Origin: Micromonospora sp. WMMA1947
GTDB taxonomy: Bacteria; Actinomycetota; Actinomycetes; Mycobacteriales; Micromonosporaceae
DNA length: 64,000 nucleotides
Reading direction: 5' to 3'
NCBI RefSeq assembly: GCF_027497355.1
Contig: NZ_CP114909.1
Span: 2,356,001-2,420,000 of the forward strand
This document shows, piece after piece, positions 62,425 to 64,000 of the stretch (position 1 is its first letter; each line of letters begins with the position of its first letter). The translations under genes were made by a program, and so were the position numbers. The notes beneath the pieces were generated by a model, which worked only from the letters and a program-made list of their open reading frames with translations, did no database searches and was not told the origin of the DNA.

Positions 62425-63074
62425 TACAGCGGATTGACCGGCGGAGTCGTGGGCGACGGCGGGGCGGCCGGCGTGGGCGCGTCGGCGGACGGCTTGCTGC
62501 GCTTCCACGCGCTGACACCCAGCCGGCCGGTGTTGCCGAGGTCGATCGGCCCGCTCAGGGCGACCGGGTACGCCGGCCGGCCGCCGATCGGGGCGACGTC
62601 GAGTTCGGTGCCGTTCGTCGCCGGCACCGTCGCGTCGGTGACCAGGTTCCGCCAGATCAGTGCCGCGCCGGCCCGCTCGCCGGGGGCCAGCACGATCCGG
62701 GTGGGCGGGGCGTCGAAACCGGAGGTGATCGGCTTGGCGCCCGGGAGGATCCGCACCGTGACCGGGTCGCCGTCGGCGTCCCGGAGCGCGACCGCCGGAT
62801 AGCCGCGCAGTTCGTACGGCCGGTCGCCGCAGTTGACCAGCTCCAGGCCCATCGCCCGCAGCCCCATCGCGGCGCTGACCCCGCGTTCGGTGATCGCGAT
62901 GCCCTCCGGGGAGCAGGTGGCGGCGGGAGTCGGCTCGGCGGTGAGGGGGGCCGGTCGCGGCGGCGCCGTGGAAAGCGCGTCGGGCGGTCCGTCGGCAGGT
63001 CTCTGGGCGGGGGCGCAGGCGGCCATCAGCGTCACGCCGCTGAGGGCGCCGATCAGGAGCGCCGTTCTCCGCAT
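62424..63074 (-). CDS. DUF4232 lipoprotein
   Basis: The 216-residue protein has a lipoprotein signal with lipobox MAAC (Cys at about 20), a Pro-rich linker (about 25-52), and a DUF4232 domain (about 53-190; CSPEGIAITERGVSAAMGLRAMGLELVNCGDRPYELRGYPAVALRDADGDPV). The two Cys residues in this domain probably form a disulfide. A second Pro-rich stretch ends the protein. It is an extracytoplasmic protein of unknown function. It lies 7 bases downstream of the ArsR-type regulator gene on the same strand, so the two are co-transcribed. Confidence 0.87.
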   Translation of the reverse strand: MRRTALLIGALSGVTLMAACAPAQRPADGPPDALSTAPPRPAPLTAEPTPAATCSPEGIAITERGVSAAMGLRAMGLELVNCGDRPYELRGYPAVALRDADGDPVTVRILPGAKPITSGFDAPPTRIVLAPGERAGAALIWRNLVTDATVPATNGTELDVAPIGGRPAYPVALSGPIDLGNTGRLGVSAWKRSKPSADAPTPAAPPSPTTPPVNPL

Positions 63075-63081
63075 CCGGCGA

Positions 63082-63390
63082 TCATGCCACCCGGCCGCGC
63101 TCGGCGAGGACCGCGTCGAGCAGGCCCGGGTAGAGGCGGTCCAGCTCCTCGCGGCGCAGCCGTACGTAGCGGGTGGTGCCGGCGACCCGGGTGCGGGTCA
63201 GGCCGGCCTCCCGCAACACCTTGAGGTGGTGGCTGCGGGTGGCCTTGGAGACGCCGAACTCGAACGACCCGCAGGCGTGTTCCCCGCCCGGCGCGAGTGC
63301 GCGCACGATCTGCAGCCGGACGTCGTCGGCCAGCGCCGCCAGGACGGCGGTGACCGGCACCTCGCGCAGCTCGGGCTCGTGCAGCTCCAT
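63082..63390 (-). CDS. ArsR-family winged-helix regulator
   Basis: The 102-residue protein consists of a single winged helix-turn-helix domain (about 8-85; AVLAALADDVRLQIVRALAPGGEHACGSFEFGVSKATRSHHLKVLREAGL). One cysteine is present (C40), so metal sensing of the classical type is uncertain. Its promoter region shared with the divergent EamA gene carries two TTCGA-N8-TCGAA palindromes. A leaderless TATCGT box lies 6 bases upstream of ATG 63390. It likely represses both itself and the exporter. Confidence 0.9.
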   Translation of the reverse strand: MELHEPELREVPVTAVLAALADDVRLQIVRALAPGGEHACGSFEFGVSKATRSHHLKVLREAGLTRTRVAGTTRYVRLRREELDRLYPGLLDAVLAERGRVA

Positions 63391-63396
63391 GTGACA

Positions 63397-63402
63397 ACGA
63401 TA
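63397..63402 (-). promoter_or_regulatory. Leaderless -10 box for the ArsR-type gene
   Basis: On the minus strand TATCGT lies 6 bases upstream of ATG 63390. Confidence 0.5.
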
Positions 63403-63408
63403 ACCCAT

Positions 63409-63467
63409 GTTCGACAATCGTCGAACAAGTTCCTAGAGTCGGGGCGTTGGTTCGACGGTACTCGAAC
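63409..63467. promoter_or_regulatory. Paired ArsR-type operators
   Basis: Two palindromes share the arms GTTCGA and TCGAAC with a 6-base centre: GTTCGACAATCGTCGAAC (63409-63426) and GTTCGACGGTACTCGAAC (63450-63467), with centres 41 bases apart. A -10-like TAGAGT (63434-63439) for the exporter lies between them. Confidence 0.75.
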
Positions 63468-63479
63468 ATAGGAGCTGCG

Positions 63480-64000
63480 ATGCGTTCCCGTCACGCCACC
63501 CTCCCGATCTTCGCCGCGGTCAGCTGGGGCGTCATGTTCCCGGTGCTCGCCAGCGCGCTCACCCGCGTGGACGCGCTCAACCTGACCGCCGCCCGGTACG
63601 TGCTCGCCACCGCCGTGCTGCTCGCCCTCCTGCTGGCCCGCGAGGGGGTGGCCGCCCTGGCCACCCGGCGGCGCGGCCTCGAGGTGGTGCTCCTCGGCGC
63701 GCTCGGCTTCGCCGGGTTCAACACGCTGATGAACCTCGCCCTCGGCCACGCCGCGCCGCAGCAGATCGCGCTGTTCGCGGCCACCGTGCCGCTGGTCACC
63801 CAGTTCGTCCGCTGGGCGCGCGACGGCGTCCGCCCGCGTCCGGCGCTGCTCGGCATCTCCCTCGTCGCCCTGGCCGGTGTCGGCCTGGTGATCACCCGCG
63901 GCCGGCTCGACGGGCTGGGCCAGTTCGGCTGGGGCGGGCTGCTCATGATCGGCGCGGTGCTCGGCTGGGCGTTCTACACCCACGGCGCGAGCCGGTTCCC
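63480..64000 (+). CDS. EamA/DMT-family transporter (truncated by window end)
   Basis: The ORF starts at ATG 63480, preceded by AGGAG 5 bases upstream, and is open to the end of the window (173 complete codons). It encodes at least five membrane helices of the EamA type, beginning MRSRHATLPIFAAVSWGVMFPV. It is divergent from the ArsR-type regulator and directly downstream of the paired operators, so it is probably the regulated exporter. The substrate is unknown. Confidence 0.88.
   Translation, partial: MRSRHATLPIFAAVSWGVMFPVLASALTRVDALNLTAARYVLATAVLLALLLAREGVAALATRRRGLEVVLLGALGFAGFNTLMNLALGHAAPQQIALFAATVPLVTQFVRWARDGVRPRPALLGISLVALAGVGLVITRGRLDGLGQFGWGGLLMIGAVLGWAFYTHGASRF

Overview
The window is a high-GC actinobacterial chromosome segment, most likely Micromonospora or a close Micromonosporaceae relative. 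The basis is the extreme GC bias at third codon positions, many GTG/TTG starts, a complete conservon (cvnABCD-type) operon, SARP, AfsR-like and other actinobacterial families (DUF3263, DUF4032, DUF742, CGNR), and a dispersed palindromic element with the core AAGGGGCCCTT...GTTAAC that I associate from memory with Micromonospora. There is no rRNA, CRISPR, insertion sequence or prophage. One tRNA-Thr(UGU) is present.

Layout. 1-8 kb: membrane-anchored beta-propeller protein, class I fumarase, a large SARP/NB-ARC/TPR regulator with a candidate SARP box of its own, and class II fumarase. 8-14 kb: acetyltransferase, CGNR regulator, EamA transporter + HAD phosphatase, secreted subtilase, DUF559 protein, IclR regulator. 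14.6-18.4 kb: cysS-rlmB and an orphan MsiK/UgpC-type sugar-ABC ATPase. 18.7-22 kb: tRNA-Thr followed by poorly conserved genes (unknown protein, secreted HNH nuclease, secreted repeat protein). 22-30 kb: AraC + VOC, histidine phosphatase, DJ-1/PfpI protein, an emfourin-like lipoprotein divergent from a secreted M4 protease, enoyl-CoA hydratase, redoxin/TetR divergent pair with a shared palindromic operator, HNH protein. 30-39 kb: membrane protein with a downstream 29-codon mini-gene, FAD oxidoreductase, repeat cluster, an RCK-pore-RCK ion channel, APC permease, PAP2 phosphatase, DUF4032 kinase-like protein. 39-43 kb: amino-sugar operon (SIS isomerase/deaminase - ROK kinase - nagA) divergent from a DeoR regulator, with an array of TTCGCGCA motifs between them. 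43-51 kb: ABC-2 exporter, DUF3263 protein, PP2C-like phosphatase, acetyltransferase, SRPBCC pair, CDC48-like AAA ATPase. 51-58 kb: a conservon operon headed by an extra membrane sensor gene. 58-62 kb: an unusual gene fusing an extracellular S15/CocE-type hydrolase to an ABC ATPase, translationally coupled to an ABC-2 permease. 62-64 kb: DoxX gene downstream of an isolated CebR-like box, DUF4232 lipoprotein, ArsR-type regulator with paired operators, and a truncated EamA exporter at the window edge.

Recurring regulation: at least 15 genes have a TANNNT-like -10 box that ends 6-9 bases before the start codon, as expected of leaderless mRNAs. Several divergent pairs carry clear inverted repeats. 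The strongest candidates for undescribed biology are the hydrolase-ABC fusion system, the five-gene conservon with its own sensor, the lipoprotein emfourin/M4 protease pair, the 29-codon mini-gene and the dimeric palindromic repeat family.
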